Below, piece after piece: positions 32,909 to 44,716 of a DNA stretch of 64,000 bases. This DNA is from Yersinia massiliensis (lineage in GTDB: Bacteria; Pseudomonadota; Gammaproteobacteria; Enterobacterales; Enterobacteriaceae), in assembly GCF_003048255.1 (NCBI RefSeq), contig NZ_CP028487.1, positions 4,340,001-4,404,000 of the forward strand, written 5' to 3'. The notes under the pieces are model-generated. The model searched no databases and was not told the DNA's origin. It saw only the letters and a program-made list of their open reading frames with translations. Both the position numbers and the translations under genes were made by a program. How positions within the stretch are numbered: the first letter of the stretch is position 1; each line of letters begins with the position of its first letter.

Positions 32909-32994
32909 AAAAGTATCCCACGAAATCCACAGTCTTCCCCTAAAGTCCCATAATTATCTCACGGTTACCCCTGTATTTATCTCATGTCTAATCA
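32909..32994 (-). mobile_element. Prophage terminus with subterminal transposase-site repeats
   Basis: Read inward on the minus strand from 32994 the end begins TGATTAGACATGAGATAAAT. The motif T-G-R-G-A-T-A followed by an A/T-rich stretch occurs at 32973-32984, 32950-32961 and 32909-32920, with starts separated by 23 and 41 bp; a partial copy lies at 32942-32950. A terminal TG and a set of spaced direct repeats are what a Mu-class transposase end needs. The exact last base is inferred from where AidB homology stops. The partner end is outside the window. Confidence 0.7.
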
Positions 32995-34532
32995 GGAGGC
33001 GATGAAAAACGCATTAATTGTGCCGCACAACACAGATCAAAGAGTTGTTGAGTCAGTGCTCGTCCCTGTTCTTCCTTGGGGGCTTTCAACCGCTGCTGCA
33101 ATTGCCGCCATGCGCGATCAAACAAACGGTTCTGCCCACGTACTGGATAAAACTCTTGTTGTAGCATGTCGATGGCTGCTGGCAGCTTGCGGAATGTACG
33201 CAATACATCAAGGCACATGATATTGCCAGACCCCTCCCAGATGCTGTTGACCGGCATTTCACGATAAAGTCGTGGCAGTTCACTTTGTTCGCAATAGCCG
33301 ATCCCGCCAAGTACTTCCATCGCTTCAGCAACAAAGGCACTGCCCAGACCACAGACTCGATATTTTGCCGCCGGTGTCAGTAAGCGACTGAATATCTGTT
33401 CGTGAGCCTCTTTGGGCTTCTCCCATGATCGAGCTAAACGCATCAGTAACGCGGTATGCCCCTCAAGGCGCAATGCCATGCGGCTGAGTTCTTGCCGCAT
33501 TAAAGGTTGCTCAACCAATGCTTTGCCAAATGCTTGCCGCTGCCAAGCATGGTAGAGCGCAACAGAAAAGGCTCGTCGCATCAGACCATGGCTACCCAAT
33601 GCGCAATCGAAACGGGTATATCCGCCCATCTTCAAGATTTGGCGGATTCCGTCCCCTTCATCACCCAATAGCCATGCGCTAGCATTTTCAAATTCCACTT
33701 CACTGCTGGCATTAGAACGGTTACCCAGCTTATCTTTCAGCCGTTCTAATCGAATGGCGTTATGGGTGCCATCAGGCAATATTTTAGGCAGGAAGAAACA
33801 AGATAAGCCGCCTTCGGCCTGCGCCAGTACCAGATGAGCATCACTCTGCGGCACAGAGAAAAACCACTTGTGCCCCACCAGACGATAAGCTTCACCGTGA
33901 CCACGTGAGCCCAACGGTTCTGCCCGCGTAGTATTACTGAGTACATCAGAGCCTCCCTGTTTCTCCGTCATGCCCATCCCAATCAGCAAGCCCCGCTTCT
34001 GGTTACCAACGACCTGATGAGAGTCATAGCGATCAGAAAGCAATGGCGGCAGCCAATTTTGAAAAAGCGGTGGAAGTGATTGTTGCAACAAAGGAATAGC
34101 ACCAAATGTCATCGTGATGGGGCATAACGTTCCGGCCTCAACTTGAGCATGCAGGATAAAACGTGCCGCTCGAGCCACAAAAGAGCCGATGCGAGCATCT
34201 TCCTGCCAAGGTAGGTTATGCACCCGATGCTTAACCAATTCCTGCATCAACACATACCACGCGGGGTGAAATCGCACCTGATCTAGCCGCTGACCGGCGG
34301 CATCGTAGCGTAATAATTCGGGCGGGTTATTGTTTGCCAACCGCCCTAATTCCAGTGACTCCTGCGAACCAAGTTGTAACCCAATCAGAGAGAGTTCCTC
34401 CCCATCCCAACCCGCATGCTCCCGCATCACGGCTTCTCGCAATGCCATATCAGATAAAAATAAATTACTGTTCGATAATGGCTCTGGTTGATTGAAAACC
34501 AAGTGGGTCTGCCACTCCATACCTTCCTCCAT
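32995..34532 (-). pseudogene. aidB: AidB, C-terminally truncated by the prophage
   Basis: AidB is an acyl-CoA-dehydrogenase-like flavoprotein of the Ada adaptive response to alkylation. The frame matches E. coli AidB closely (WQTHLVFNQPEPLSNSNLFLSD, GLLIGMGMTEKQGGSDVLSN, LYREMPVNSIWEGSGNIM). It stops after SSPPD, where E. coli continues for about 36 residues. The final Asp and stop come from prophage sequence (coding would end at 32988). The lost part belongs to the C-terminal DNA-binding/tetramer region, so activity is probably impaired. The probable start is the second Met (MEWQTHLVF, 34520). The 262-base gap upstream holds the rlmB terminator and presumably the aidB promoter. Confidence 0.85.
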
Positions 34533-34712
34533 TTCGGTACTTACCCTTCTGATTAGCAGTGACAGGGGGTTTAATCGACCTGTTATGCCAATGACTCAGG
34601 GTATGAATGTACAACCGGCATTCATAAATCAGGATTAAGTATGGTGTAGGTGGGAGTTTTTGCTGACAGACTCATCACAAACAGGGATCAAACCCCTATC
34701 TAACGCAGATAA

Positions 34713-34738
34713 TTGCGATGGCGCCGTCACATCGCAAA
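34713..34738. repeat. Second hairpin downstream of rlmB
   Basis: TTGCGATG and CATCGCAA (8 bp) with a 9-base loop, just beyond the rlmB terminator. It may be a backup stop or an operator; it carries no clear T-run. Confidence 0.4.
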
Positions 34739-34741
34739 TAA

Positions 34742-34771
34742 AAAAGCCAACATCGATAAATGTTGGCTTTT
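34742..34771 (-). terminator. rlmB terminator
   Basis: Stem AAAAGCCAACA/TGTTGGCTTTT with a short loop and a T-run on the minus strand (TTTTTTAT), about 25 bases after the rlmB stop. Strong, probably bidirectional. Confidence 0.85.
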
Positions 34772-34794
34772 GACGAAGCATAAAGAGAAAAAAA

Positions 34795-35535
34795 TTAACC
34801 TTTCAGCGCTCTCTGGCGCACAGCTTCAAATAAGCAGACACCGGTGGCCACTGACACATTCAACGAAGAAACCGTTCCTGCCATCGGAATACTGATCAAT
34901 TCATCACAGTGTTCGCGGGTTAAACGACGCATACCTTCACCTTCTGCGCCCATTACCAGCGCCATCGGGCCAGTCATCTTGCTCTGATACAGAGTGTGAT
35001 CGGCTTCGCCAGCCGTCCCCACAATCCAGACATTGTGATCTTGCAGCACACGCAAGGTACGCGCCAGATTCGTCACCTTAATCAAAGGCACGTTTTCTGC
35101 TGCACCGCTGGCCACTTTCTTAGCAATCGCATTGAGCTGTGCGGAGCGATCCCGTGGCACGATAACCGCATGGACGCCTGCGGCATCCGCGCTACGCAAA
35201 CATGCCCCCAGATTATGAGGATCAGTGACACCATCGAGCACCAACAGGAAAGGCGTCTCTAGGCTTTCTAGTAAAGCTGGCAGATCATTTTCTTGATACT
35301 GACGCCCTTCACGCACCCGCGCCACGATACCCTGATGGACGCCGCCTTCAACCTGCCCATCCAACCACTGACGGCTGGCAACCTGAATCACTAAACCCGC
35401 CGCTTCCAAATCAGCGACAAGTGGCTGTAGGCGACGATCATCACGACCTTTCAGTATAAAAACTTCAAGGAAACGCTGTGGATCGTTTTCTAACAGGGCT
35501 TTGACGGCGTGAATGCCGTAAATAATTTCGCTCAT
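34795..35535 (-). CDS. rlmB: 23S rRNA (Gm2251) 2'-O-methyltransferase
   Basis: 246 residues. The N-terminal L30e-like substrate domain ([21 protein letters not shown]) and a SpoU/TrmH domain with [38 protein letters not shown] and [17 protein letters not shown] (knotted SAM site) match RlmB. It methylates G2251 in the P loop of 23S rRNA. It is the last gene of the nsrR-rnr-rlmB operon, about 90 bases after rnr, and is followed by a strong terminator. Confidence 0.96.
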   Translation of the reverse strand: MSEIIYGIHAVKALLENDPQRFLEVFILKGRDDRRLQPLVADLEAAGLVIQVASRQWLDGQVEGGVHQGIVARVREGRQYQENDLPALLESLETPFLLVLDGVTDPHNLGACLRSADAAGVHAVIVPRDRSAQLNAIAKKVASGAAENVPLIKVTNLARTLRVLQDHNVWIVGTAGEADHTLYQSKMTGPMALVMGAEGEGMRRLTREHCDELISIPMAGTVSSLNVSVATGVCLFEAVRQRALKG

Positions 35536-35627
35536 GATGCTCTTTTACATGTGTTAGCAGACAACATAATTTGCCAGCCAATGATTAAATTAATGCGGGT
35601 GACCGAAGCCACCCGACTACAACGCCA

Positions 35628-38174
35628 TTACTCGTCGCTACTGGTTTTTTTCTTCGCACGCTTGGCCTTGGTGGCAGCGGCAATTTTTTTCGTTTTTGCA
35701 GAGGCTCTTTTCGCTTTTGCTTTAGCTTTTTTCTCAGCTTTCACTTTGTCGTCTAGCTTAGCGGCTGCATCTGCTGGGCGAAAAGCGCTATCTGGCTCGA
35801 AATTAACCGGTTTCTTCGCGCGACGAGGCCGTTTTTGACCTGCCCCTGCTGGTGCCTGATCACGACGCGGCGCACCGGAAGAACTACCACGACCACCACG
35901 GCTCGAGGACGTATCGCGCATAGTACGTTGACCATCCGCTTTCTTCGCTTTATCACGAGCAGTCTTGCCTTCGCCACGTGGCTTGCGAGTACTGGATACC
36001 AGTGCAAAATCAATTTTGCGCTCATCCATATGGACCGCTTCCACCCGAATCTCGACGGTATCGCCCAACCGGTAAACTTGACCAGAAGACTCGCCGATCA
36101 AGCGCTGGCCGATGCTATCATAGCGGTAGTAGTCGTTATCCAAACTAGAAACATGCACCAAACCATCGATAAACAGATCGTCCAGACGCACGAAGAAGCC
36201 AAATCCAGTCACACTGGCAATAATACCGGTGAACTCTTTACCAACTTGATCCTGCATGAAGTCGCACTTCAGCCAATCCGCCACATTACGGGTGGCTTCA
36301 TCCGCGCGGCGCTCAGTCATTGAGCAGTGTTCACCCAATTGCAGCATCTCTTCGAACTCACTGTGCCAGCCGCCAGTAGGCGTCCAACGTTCTTTCACAT
36401 TGCCTTGCTCTTTCGCAAGCTGGTACTTGATAGCACGATGCATCGCCAAATCAGGATAGCGACGGATGGGTGAGGTAAAGTGACCATAAGAAGCCAATGC
36501 CAAACCAAAGTGACCCCGATTTTCCGGATCGTAAATCGCCTGCTTCATGGAACGCAGCAACATCGTTTGCAGCATTTCATGGTCTGGACGATCAGCGACT
36601 TCATCCATCAGCACCGCATAGTCTTTTGGCTCAGGTTTCAAGCCACCACCGAGTGTCAGACCCAACTCACTCAGCACGCTGCGTAGCGCGGAGATATGGT
36701 CATCACTTGGGCGGTCATGGACGCGGAACAGGGCAGGTTCGTTATGTTTCTCGACAAACCGCGCCGCGGCGATATTCGCCAAAATCATGCACTCTTCAAT
36801 CAGCTTATGTGCATCATTGCGCACCGTCGATTCGATACGCTCGATACGGCGTTCAGCGTTGAAAATGAATTTAGCCTCTTCGGTCTCAAACGCAATACCG
36901 CCTCGTTCAGCACGGGCCTTATCCAGCGCCTTGTACATGGTATGCAGCTCTAATAAGTGCGGCACCAGCGGCTTATATTGTTCACGCAGCGACTCTTCAC
37001 CATCAATGATGCGCCACACTTTGGTATAGGTCAGACGCGCATGGGAGCTCATTACCGCTTCATAGAACTTATAAGATGAAAGCTTGCCCTGTGAGGAGAT
37101 GGTCATCTCACACACCATGCACAAGCGGTCGACTTGCGGGTTCAATGAACAGAGGCCGTTCGACAGCACTTCCGGCAGCATCGGGACGACTTGCGATGGG
37201 AAGTAGACTGAAGTACCACGGCTACGCGCTTCATCGTCTAGCGCCGTACGTGGGCGCACGTAATAGCTGACATCCGCGATGGCAACCCACAAACGCCAGC
37301 CGCCACCCCGTTTTTTCTCGCAATACACAGCATCATCGAAGTCACGAGCATCTTCGCCATCAATGGTAACCAATGGTAGGTTGCGTAAGTCTACGCGCCC
37401 TTTTTTCGCCGCTTCTGGCACTTCTTCTTTTAGATCTGCAACCTGTTTTTCTACCTGAGGTGGCCAGGTATGCGGGATTTCATGGGTACGCAAAGCAATG
37501 TCTACCGCCATGCTCGTGCCCATATTTTCGCCAAGAATTTCAACGATTTTACCCACAGCTTTGGTCCGGCGAGTCGGACGCTGGGTTAACTCAACCACCA
37601 CCATATACCCCATCCGCGCACCGTTGATTGCCTCCGGTGGGATCAGGATATCAAAACTCAGGCGACCATCATCCGGCACCACAAAGCCAATACCTGCATC
37701 GGTAAAGTAGCGGCCAACGATTTGGCTAGTTTTCGGTACCAATACCCGCACAATACGCGCTTCACGGCGACCTTTGCGATCTGCGCCCATCGCTTGAGCC
37801 AAGACCACATCACCATGAATCGCTGTTTTCATCTGTTCTGCGGAGAGATACAAATCATCTTTGCTACCTTCAACACGCAAAAAGCCGAAGCCATCACGGT
37901 GGCCAATAACCGTACCGCGTAATAAGTCTAGGCGCTCCGGCAAGGCGTAGCACTGGCGACGAGTGAAGACCAATTGCCCATCACGCTCCATCGCGCGTAG
38001 GCGGCGGCGCAGTGCTTCTAAAGCCTCTTCACCGGTTAAATTCAGTTCATTAGCCAGCTCTTCACGGCTGGCAGGGGTTTCGCGCTTGGCGAGATGAGTC
38101 AAAATGAATTCCCGGCTTGGGATCGGCGACTCATATTTTTCTGCTTCTCGTTCCAAGAATGGATCTTGTGACAT
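35628..38174 (-). CDS. rnr: Ribonuclease R
   Basis: 847 residues from the ATG at 38174 ([18 protein letters not shown]), with GGAGGAACC upstream; the frame extends further without a ribosome site. Domains: helix-turn-helix, two cold-shock domains, RNB catalytic domain ([18 protein letters not shown] holds the metal-binding Asp residues), S1 domain, and a long Lys/Arg-rich tail (about 740-847). It is a processive 3'-5' exonuclease that degrades structured RNA, matures tmRNA and helps in cold shock. Confidence 0.96.
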   Translation of the reverse strand: MSQDPFLEREAEKYESPIPSREFILTHLAKRETPASREELANELNLTGEEALEALRRRLRAMERDGQLVFTRRQCYALPERLDLLRGTVIGHRDGFGFLRVEGSKDDLYLSAEQMKTAIHGDVVLAQAMGADRKGRREARIVRVLVPKTSQIVGRYFTDAGIGFVVPDDGRLSFDILIPPEAINGARMGYMVVVELTQRPTRRTKAVGKIVEILGENMGTSMAVDIALRTHEIPHTWPPQVEKQVADLKEEVPEAAKKGRVDLRNLPLVTIDGEDARDFDDAVYCEKKRGGGWRLWVAIADVSYYVRPRTALDDEARSRGTSVYFPSQVVPMLPEVLSNGLCSLNPQVDRLCMVCEMTISSQGKLSSYKFYEAVMSSHARLTYTKVWRIIDGEESLREQYKPLVPHLLELHTMYKALDKARAERGGIAFETEEAKFIFNAERRIERIESTVRNDAHKLIEECMILANIAAARFVEKHNEPALFRVHDRPSDDHISALRSVLSELGLTLGGGLKPEPKDYAVLMDEVADRPDHEMLQTMLLRSMKQAIYDPENRGHFGLALASYGHFTSPIRRYPDLAMHRAIKYQLAKEQGNVKERWTPTGGWHSEFEEMLQLGEHCSMTERRADEATRNVADWLKCDFMQDQVGKEFTGIIASVTGFGFFVRLDDLFIDGLVHVSSLDNDYYRYDSIGQRLIGESSGQVYRLGDTVEIRVEAVHMDERKIDFALVSSTRKPRGEGKTARDKAKKADGQRTMRDTSSSRGGRGSSSGAPRRDQAPAGAGQKRPRRAKKPVNFEPDSAFRPADAAAKLDDKVKAEKKAKAKAKRASAKTKKIAAATKAKRAKKKTSSDE

Positions 38175-38356
38175 TGCGGTTCCTCCGTTGTCAGCAGCAG
38201 GCTGTATTCCCAAATTGTAGGCGTATTAACGGCACTCGCTCTCCCGAATCACTGACTTGCAGCAGCCCTCACTCATTGGGCATCTCAGGATTATCTTGCT
38301 TACCGCCGTCCTACACCTCTCATTTTATGGGGTATACACATGTTTTATTATAAAAA

Positions 38357-38782
38357 CTACTCAACAAGTAATAGCTTATAGAGTGGAGTGTTATCTTGGA
38401 CCATGTCAGCCAAAGTATAGTTATCCAGCTCGTTTAGGAAACTCTGCACCGCCTGATTTAGCACTTGTTTCAAGCGGCAAGCGGGGGTGATATGGCAAAA
38501 ATCACTGCTACAGTTCACCAGTGAGAGTGGTTCAAGTTGGCGTACAACATCACCAATTCGAATCTGCTCGGCAGGTTTACCCAACCGTATTCCACCGTTC
38601 TTACCCCGCACCGCAGTGACCAACCCGACACGGCTCAACTGATTGATTATTTTAACCATATGATTACGAGACACGCCATAGACCTCAGTTACCTGAGAAA
38701 TGCTGGTCATTTCGCCTTCCGGCAGCGAGGCCATGTAAGTCAGCGCCCGCAAACCATAATCAGTAAAACTTGTTAACTGCAC
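38357..38782 (-). CDS. nsrR: Nitric oxide-sensing Rrf2 repressor NsrR
   Basis: 141 residues: an Rrf2 winged helix ([35 protein letters not shown]) and three cluster cysteines C91, C96 and C102 ([16 protein letters not shown]). NsrR binds an iron-sulfur cluster and derepresses nitric oxide defence genes when it is nitrosylated. It lies upstream of rnr as in E. coli, with a 180-base gap, so part of the operon may be read from its own promoters. Confidence 0.95.
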   Translation of the reverse strand: MQLTSFTDYGLRALTYMASLPEGEMTSISQVTEVYGVSRNHMVKIINQLSRVGLVTAVRGKNGGIRLGKPAEQIRIGDVVRQLEPLSLVNCSSDFCHITPACRLKQVLNQAVQSFLNELDNYTLADMVQDNTPLYKLLLVE

Positions 38783-38880
38783 ATATACCCCTGAGTATCA
38801 GTTTACTCGGCTTAAACCCATCTAAGATGACACATATTTGATCAGTCAGAAGTGCGATTCTAAGTGTTATTTAGAAAACT

Positions 38881-39010
38881 TATATCCTAAATCATTCGAG
38901 TTACAGAAAGGCAGCAACTGAGTGAATTCCCAAGAGCTTACCATCAGTAAGTGATTAGGGGGAACGAAGACAGTGAACACCCATGCAACTTGTAGTATGA
39001 CTGATATATA
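38881..39010. repeat. ERIC/IRU repetitive element
   Basis: About 130 bases from TATATCCTAAATCATTCGAG to a matching end near 39010. The centre holds GTGAATTCCCAAGAGCTTAC and AGTAAGTGATTAGGGGGAAC, clearly related to the two ERIC primer cores (gtgaatccccaggagcttac and aagtaagtgactggggtgagc). ERIC sequences are known in Yersinia and other Enterobacterales as imperfect palindromes that can be transcribed and affect mRNA stability. This copy is diverged. Confidence 0.8.
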
Positions 39011-39184
39011 GTTTGAATGATAAACCAGCCATAAAGCTTGCGACTAATCATTTAGGTGACAGGTGAGTTTTTGATGTAAAACGGCATGTCGGGGCAGTTT
39101 CAGCATATCTTCCTTCCCCAGTTTTATTGACGTTGTATACAAGTTTGACGTTGCAGGTAAATCGCTAATGCAGGGAAAGCATAA

Positions 39185-39211
39185 ACAATAAAGCCGGACG
39201 TAAGCCCGGCT
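39185..39211 (-). terminator. purA terminator
   Basis: On the minus strand AGCCGG and CCGGCT (39192-39197 and 39206-39211) form a stem with an 8-base loop, followed by TTTATTGTTTAT, about 55 bases after the purA stop. Confidence 0.75.
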
Positions 39212-39268
39212 ATTACTTAAAGCACACATCTAATGCTGATTTTTGGCGGTGAGCCAATGAATCATCAA

Positions 39269-40600
<1,332 letters not shown>

Positions 40601-40666
40601 CTAACATCTCATACGGTGGCTTTCAGTACTTTTTAACACATAATTGAACAATATTTGTGCTTACAT

Positions 40667-40867
40667 TTAGCCACCCATGCGGCTACGCAACATGTAGTAG
40701 ATAACGACTCCGGCAACCACTAATCCTCCACCAAAACGGCGCAAAGTCGTATCGGGTAATTGGGTCATCGACTGAATCATTTTGCGCCAAGTTTTGGGGT
40801 AAAGCATCGGACCCAGTCCTTCAAGCACCAAAACCAGTGCCAATGCTAACAAAATGGTTGAATTCAT
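40667..40867 (-). CDS. yjeT: DUF2065 inner-membrane protein YjeT
   Basis: 66 residues from the ATG at 40867 (MNSTILLALALVLVLEGLGPM). Two membrane helices (about 4-22, 44-62) and the conserved LYPKTWRKMI and RRFGGGLVVAGVVIYYML match YjeT. It lies between hflC and purA as in E. coli. Function unknown. Confidence 0.9.
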   Translation of the reverse strand: MNSTILLALALVLVLEGLGPMLYPKTWRKMIQSMTQLPDTTLRRFGGGLVVAGVVIYYMLRSRMGG

Positions 40868-40904
40868 GGTCTGTCTCAAAAGGTCAAAATGGTTTCAAAA
40901 AGAA

Positions 40905-40926
40905 AAGGCCCGTATGAACGGGCCTT
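40905..40926 (-). terminator. hflC terminator
   Basis: AAGGCCCGT and ACGGGCCTT (9 bp, 4-base loop) followed on the minus strand by TTCTTTTTG: the end of the mutL-hflC superoperon, just after the hflC stop. Confidence 0.85.
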
Positions 40927-40961
40927 GCTATTACGGTCAAAACACGCTGTTACAACAGCCG

Positions 40962-41966
40962 TTATGGACGCTTGCTCGAGTTATCAGGTGAACGCATGTA
41001 GCGGAAGAAATCGCTGTCTGGGCTCAACACCATCACATCTTTGCCGCTGTTGAAGCTGTTCTCATACGCACGCAAGCTACGGATGAAGGCATAGAAGTCT
41101 GGATCTTTGCTGAAGGCATCGGCAAACAGACGAGCCGCTTCTGCATCACCGCCGCCGCGAGTAATACGCGCCTGACGCTCTGCTTCTGCCAGTGTACGTG
41201 TGACTTCATAGTCAGCCGTTGCACGCAACTTCTCTGCTTCTTCCTGACCTTGTGAACGGTGACGACGGGCTACCGCTTCACGTTCAGCACGCATACGCTG
41301 GAAGATAGCATCAGAGACTTCAGCTGGTAAGTTGATTTGCTTGATTCGCACGTCAACCACCTCAATCCCCAGTGCCGCCATACTGTTCGGGTTAACCGCA
41401 GGTTGTTTACCTTTGGTTTCCTGCTCAACACGGGCAGCAGCAGAGGCAATGGCATCATCAGCTTCTGTCGTGACAGTTTCATCATCTGTTGTACCGGTAT
41501 TCAATGCGTTACGAACTTCAGTCGTCAATCGACCACGGGAGTCAGTCACGATATCGCGCACATCCAAACGGCCAATTTCAGAACGTAAACGGTCACTGAA
41601 TTTACGTTTCAGCAGGACTTCTGCCTGAGAAATATCACCACCACCTGTTGCCAGATAGTAACGGCTGAAATCGCTGATACGCCACTTCAAGTATGAGTCG
41701 ACAATCAGGTCTTTCTTCTCTTTGGTAACGAAACGGTCAGCTTGGTTATCCATAGTCTGGATACGAGCATCTAACGTCTTCACTGTTTCGATAAAGGGTA
41801 TTTTGAAATGCAGGCCCGGTGAGTACACCAGTGGCTTGTTATCACTATCACGCAATACCTTACCAAAGCGCAGCACAATCCCGCGCTGGCCTTCTTGTAC
41901 CACAAACATCGAAGCGTAGAGTGCAACTAACACCACAACGACGATAAGTAAAATAGACTTACGCAT
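40962..41966 (-). CDS. hflC: FtsH-modulating SPFH protein HflC
   Basis: 334 residues. An N-terminal signal-anchor helix (about 4-22), the SPFH/band-7 domain (VVQEGQRGIVLRFGKVLRD) and coiled-coil C-terminal part. Together with HflK it forms a large periplasmic cage around the FtsH protease in the inner membrane. Four bases separate it from hflK. Confidence 0.97.
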   Translation of the reverse strand: MRKSILLIVVVVLVALYASMFVVQEGQRGIVLRFGKVLRDSDNKPLVYSPGLHFKIPFIETVKTLDARIQTMDNQADRFVTKEKKDLIVDSYLKWRISDFSRYYLATGGGDISQAEVLLKRKFSDRLRSEIGRLDVRDIVTDSRGRLTTEVRNALNTGTTDDETVTTEADDAIASAAARVEQETKGKQPAVNPNSMAALGIEVVDVRIKQINLPAEVSDAIFQRMRAEREAVARRHRSQGQEEAEKLRATADYEVTRTLAEAERQARITRGGGDAEAARLFADAFSKDPDFYAFIRSLRAYENSFNSGKDVMVLSPDSDFFRYMRSPDNSSKRP

Positions 41967-41969
41967 TGG

Positions 41970-43238
41970 TTATTCTCTCCCTACGCGAGTGGAAGTATCA
42001 CGCTGAACATTCGCTCGGCGCTGATCCATGATAGAGCCACTGGTTGAGCTTGAACTACTTGCACCAGACTCTTGGCTGCTATTAGCAGAGGAAGGTGGAT
42101 TCAAACGAAGCAGGCTGGTGTCTTTGTTACCGTCCGCTTTATCTGCGCTTTGACCGCGCATCATTTGATCCAATGGCAACACCATCAAACTATTGCCTTT
42201 ATCATTAGCCAACACTTTGTGGGTTTTACCCAGAACTTTCTCCATGGTTTCGATGTACAAACGTTCACGGGTAATTTCTGGTGCAGCCTTATACTCAGGC
42301 AGCAACTTGGCAAAACCGGCAACCTCACCTTGCGCTTCCAATACTTTACGCGCGGCATATGCACGAGCATCTTCTAACAGACGCTGCGCCTGGCCATTAG
42401 CACGAGGTTGGACTTCGTTGGTATAGGCTTCCGCTTCACGAATATACTGCTGTTCGTTTTCACGGGCTGCAATTGCATCATCAAATGCGGCTTTAACTTC
42501 TTCCGGCGGACGTGCAGCCTGGAAGTTAACGTCCAGCAACGTTATCCCCATGTTGTACGGACGAATCGTTTCTTCCAGTACACGCTGAGTATCGCTACGA
42601 ACGATGGTACGGCCTTCGGTGAGAATTTTGTCCATGGTGTATTTACCAATAACACCACGCACTGCGCTGTCTGTTGCCTGACGCAGACTGTCATCAGGAT
42701 TAGTCACGCTAAACAGGTATGCAGCTGGGTCGGTCACACGATACTGCACGTTCATCTCGATGCGAACCACGTTCTCATCGGAGGTCAGCATGACACCAGA
42801 AGCGGCCAATTCACGTACAGATTCAACGTTAACTGGGGTCACTTCATCGATAAAGGTCGGTTTCCAGTTCAAACCAGGCTGTACGATGTGGCTTAATTTA
42901 CCCAAGCGAGTCACAACACCGCGCTCGGCTTCTTTAATTGTATAGAAACCACTTGCCGCCCAGATAACCACAATCGCAACGACGGCGATGCCCACAATAC
43001 GACCACTGATAGCAGGGCCTTGTGTCGCGCCATTGTTGCCATTACCGCTTCCGCCACCTTTGCCACCGAGGCTACTCAGTTTTTTGCTCAGTTTACGGAA
43101 GATATCATCCAGATCAGGCGGCCCTTGGTCACGGCCACCTTTATTATTGTTATTTCCGCCAGAGTTGCCGCCATTATTATTGCTGCTCCCCCACGGATCG
43201 CGGTCCTGTCCGTTATTACCGGGCTGATTCCACGCCAT
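41970..43238 (-). CDS. hflK: FtsH-modulating SPFH protein HflK
   Basis: 422 residues. The Gly/Asn-rich cytoplasmic N-terminus (NNNGGNSGGNNNNKGGRDQG) is followed by one membrane helix (about 82-100), an SPFH domain (EAERGVVTRLGKLSHIVQPG) and a long helical region. It partners with HflC in the FtsH complex. Ser-rich end (SSQESGASSSSSTSGS). Part of the superoperon. Confidence 0.97.
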   Translation of the reverse strand: MAWNQPGNNGQDRDPWGSSNNNGGNSGGNNNNKGGRDQGPPDLDDIFRKLSKKLSSLGGKGGGSGNGNNGATQGPAISGRIVGIAVVAIVVIWAASGFYTIKEAERGVVTRLGKLSHIVQPGLNWKPTFIDEVTPVNVESVRELAASGVMLTSDENVVRIEMNVQYRVTDPAAYLFSVTNPDDSLRQATDSAVRGVIGKYTMDKILTEGRTIVRSDTQRVLEETIRPYNMGITLLDVNFQAARPPEEVKAAFDDAIAARENEQQYIREAEAYTNEVQPRANGQAQRLLEDARAYAARKVLEAQGEVAGFAKLLPEYKAAPEITRERLYIETMEKVLGKTHKVLANDKGNSLMVLPLDQMMRGQSADKADGNKDTSLLRLNPPSSANSSQESGASSSSSTSGSIMDQRRANVQRDTSTRVGRE

Positions 43239-43331
43239 GTTTTAGCTCCATTCTTCTATGATTGGTTTTCTTCAGGCCAAGAGCACATGCCAAAGACGCT
43301 GGCTCTCAATCTCGCAAGAAAGATTAGTTAA

Positions 43332-44618
43332 TCAATGTGTTTGAATATAACTGTTCAATTCTTGCTCTTGTTTACAGAGACGACGCCAATCCACGATAGG
43401 CATTCTTACCACCATACCGACGTTCCCGTCCTCATCTATCCACTCTTTTTCAATTGCCTGAAGCTGGTAAAAACGGCTACGTAGACGACCTGCCTGAGGC
43501 GGCAAACGTAATTCATAGTGTGCGATCTCACCTGAAAGACGCTCCGTCAACGCTTGAAATAGCAACGGGATCCCTGCGCCGGTTTGAGCTGAAAGCCAAA
43601 CTCTGACTGGCAGATTGTCTTCGTTGCGGTCAATTCGCGGGACAAAATCATCCAACAAATCGATTTTATTCATCACTAATAATGTAGGTATTTCATCGGC
43701 CTCGATTTCTGCCAAGACAGAATCGACCGCGGCCATATTCTCAGTTACCCGAGGATCAGCTGCATCGATAATGTGTAACAGTAATGAGGCCTGCCGCGTT
43801 TCTTGTAATGTTGCTTTAAAAGCAGCAACCAAATCGTGCGGCAGATGCCGAATGAAACCTACCGTATCCGCCAATACCGTATCCCCGACATCAGCCACAT
43901 TGATGCGGCGTAACGTTGGATCCAGTGTGGCAAATAATTGGTCAGCTGCATAAACATCAGCTGCCGTAATTTTGTTAAACAGGCTGGATTTACCGGCGTT
44001 GGTATATCCCACCAAAGAGACTGTCGGAATATCAGCGCGTGTACGCGCACGACGACCTTGCTCACGCTGCTTAGCTACGCGTTCTAGCCGGCTCAAAATC
44101 AAGGAAATTCGGTCACGTAACAGACGGCGGTCAGTCTCCAACTGGGTTTCACCAGGCCCTCTTAGGCCAATCCCCCCTTTTTGACGCTCAAGGTGCGTCC
44201 AGCCTCGTACCAAACGAGTCGCGATATGGCGCAATTGCGCTAATTCGACTTGTAATTTACCTTCATGGGTACGAGCTCGTTGGGCAAAAATATCTAAAAT
44301 CAGCCCTGTACGGTCAATAACTCTGCACTCGCACAAACGCTCAAGATTTCGCTCTTGAGCAGGGGATAGGGCATGATCAAACAAGACGACAGTCGCGCCA
44401 CTGGCTTTTACTGCGTCAGCAATTTCTACGGCCTTTCCTTCGCCAACAAAGAACTTAGGGTGTGGTGCTTTGCGACTCCCCGTCACAATTTGCAAAGCCT
44501 CAACGCCCGCAGAAGAGACTAGCGCTTCGAACTCACGCAGATCTTCTGAGTTTTTGTCTTGCGAGAAATAGATATGGACCAGTACGGCCTGCTCACCGGC
44601 TTCATAGCGGTCAAACAA
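43332..44618 (-). CDS. hflX: Ribosome-associated GTPase HflX
   Basis: 428 residues from a TTG at 44618, preceded by GAGAGG and matching the E. coli start (FDRYEAGEQAVLVHIYFSQD). The N-terminal HflX domain has ATRLVRGWTHLERQKGGIGLRGPGE, and the GTPase domain has G1 GYTNAGKSSLF, DTVGF and NKID. HflX splits stalled or heat-damaged 70S ribosomes. The gap to hfq is 98 bases. Confidence 0.96.
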   Translation of the reverse strand: MFDRYEAGEQAVLVHIYFSQDKNSEDLREFEALVSSAGVEALQIVTGSRKAPHPKFFVGEGKAVEIADAVKASGATVVLFDHALSPAQERNLERLCECRVIDRTGLILDIFAQRARTHEGKLQVELAQLRHIATRLVRGWTHLERQKGGIGLRGPGETQLETDRRLLRDRISLILSRLERVAKQREQGRRARTRADIPTVSLVGYTNAGKSSLFNKITAADVYAADQLFATLDPTLRRINVADVGDTVLADTVGFIRHLPHDLVAAFKATLQETRQASLLLHIIDAADPRVTENMAAVDSVLAEIEADEIPTLLVMNKIDLLDDFVPRIDRNEDNLPVRVWLSAQTGAGIPLLFQALTERLSGEIAHYELRLPPQAGRLRSRFYQLQAIEKEWIDEDGNVGMVVRMPIVDWRRLCKQEQELNSYIQTH

Positions 44619-44716
44619 ACGTGCAACCTCTCAAACGGATCAATACCGCTAGTGCGGAGAACATAAGCCCGAATCCGTTGCTTATGCTCTCCGTCATGGT
44701 CGAACTGCGATACGCT

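Larger units (their letters stand above)
1..32994 (-). mobile_element. BcepMu-like transposable prophage (incomplete in window)
   Basis: This block combines Mu-type transposition genes (A, B, gemA, mor), Mu-type head genes and a P2-type contractile tail. The early block is transcribed toward the prophage end instead of toward the late genes. The BcepMu family was described with exactly this inverted left end and hybrid structure. All recognised structural, lysis and transposition frames are open, so the phage may be functional. The missing part, left of position 1, should hold the rest of J, I, tail fibre genes, the other end and the distal aidB fragment. Confidence 0.87.
38783..39268. other. 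Intergenic region nsrR-purA (486 bases)
   Basis: No gene is supported. It holds the nsrR promoter region (unmapped), an ERIC element at 38881-39010 and the purA terminator at 39185-39211. The short frame at 39044-39229 has no ribosome site and overlaps the terminator. Confidence 0.7.

Noticed and set aside
39044..39229. Short frame in the nsrR-purA gap
   Set aside because: Overlaps the purA terminator and has no ribosome site.
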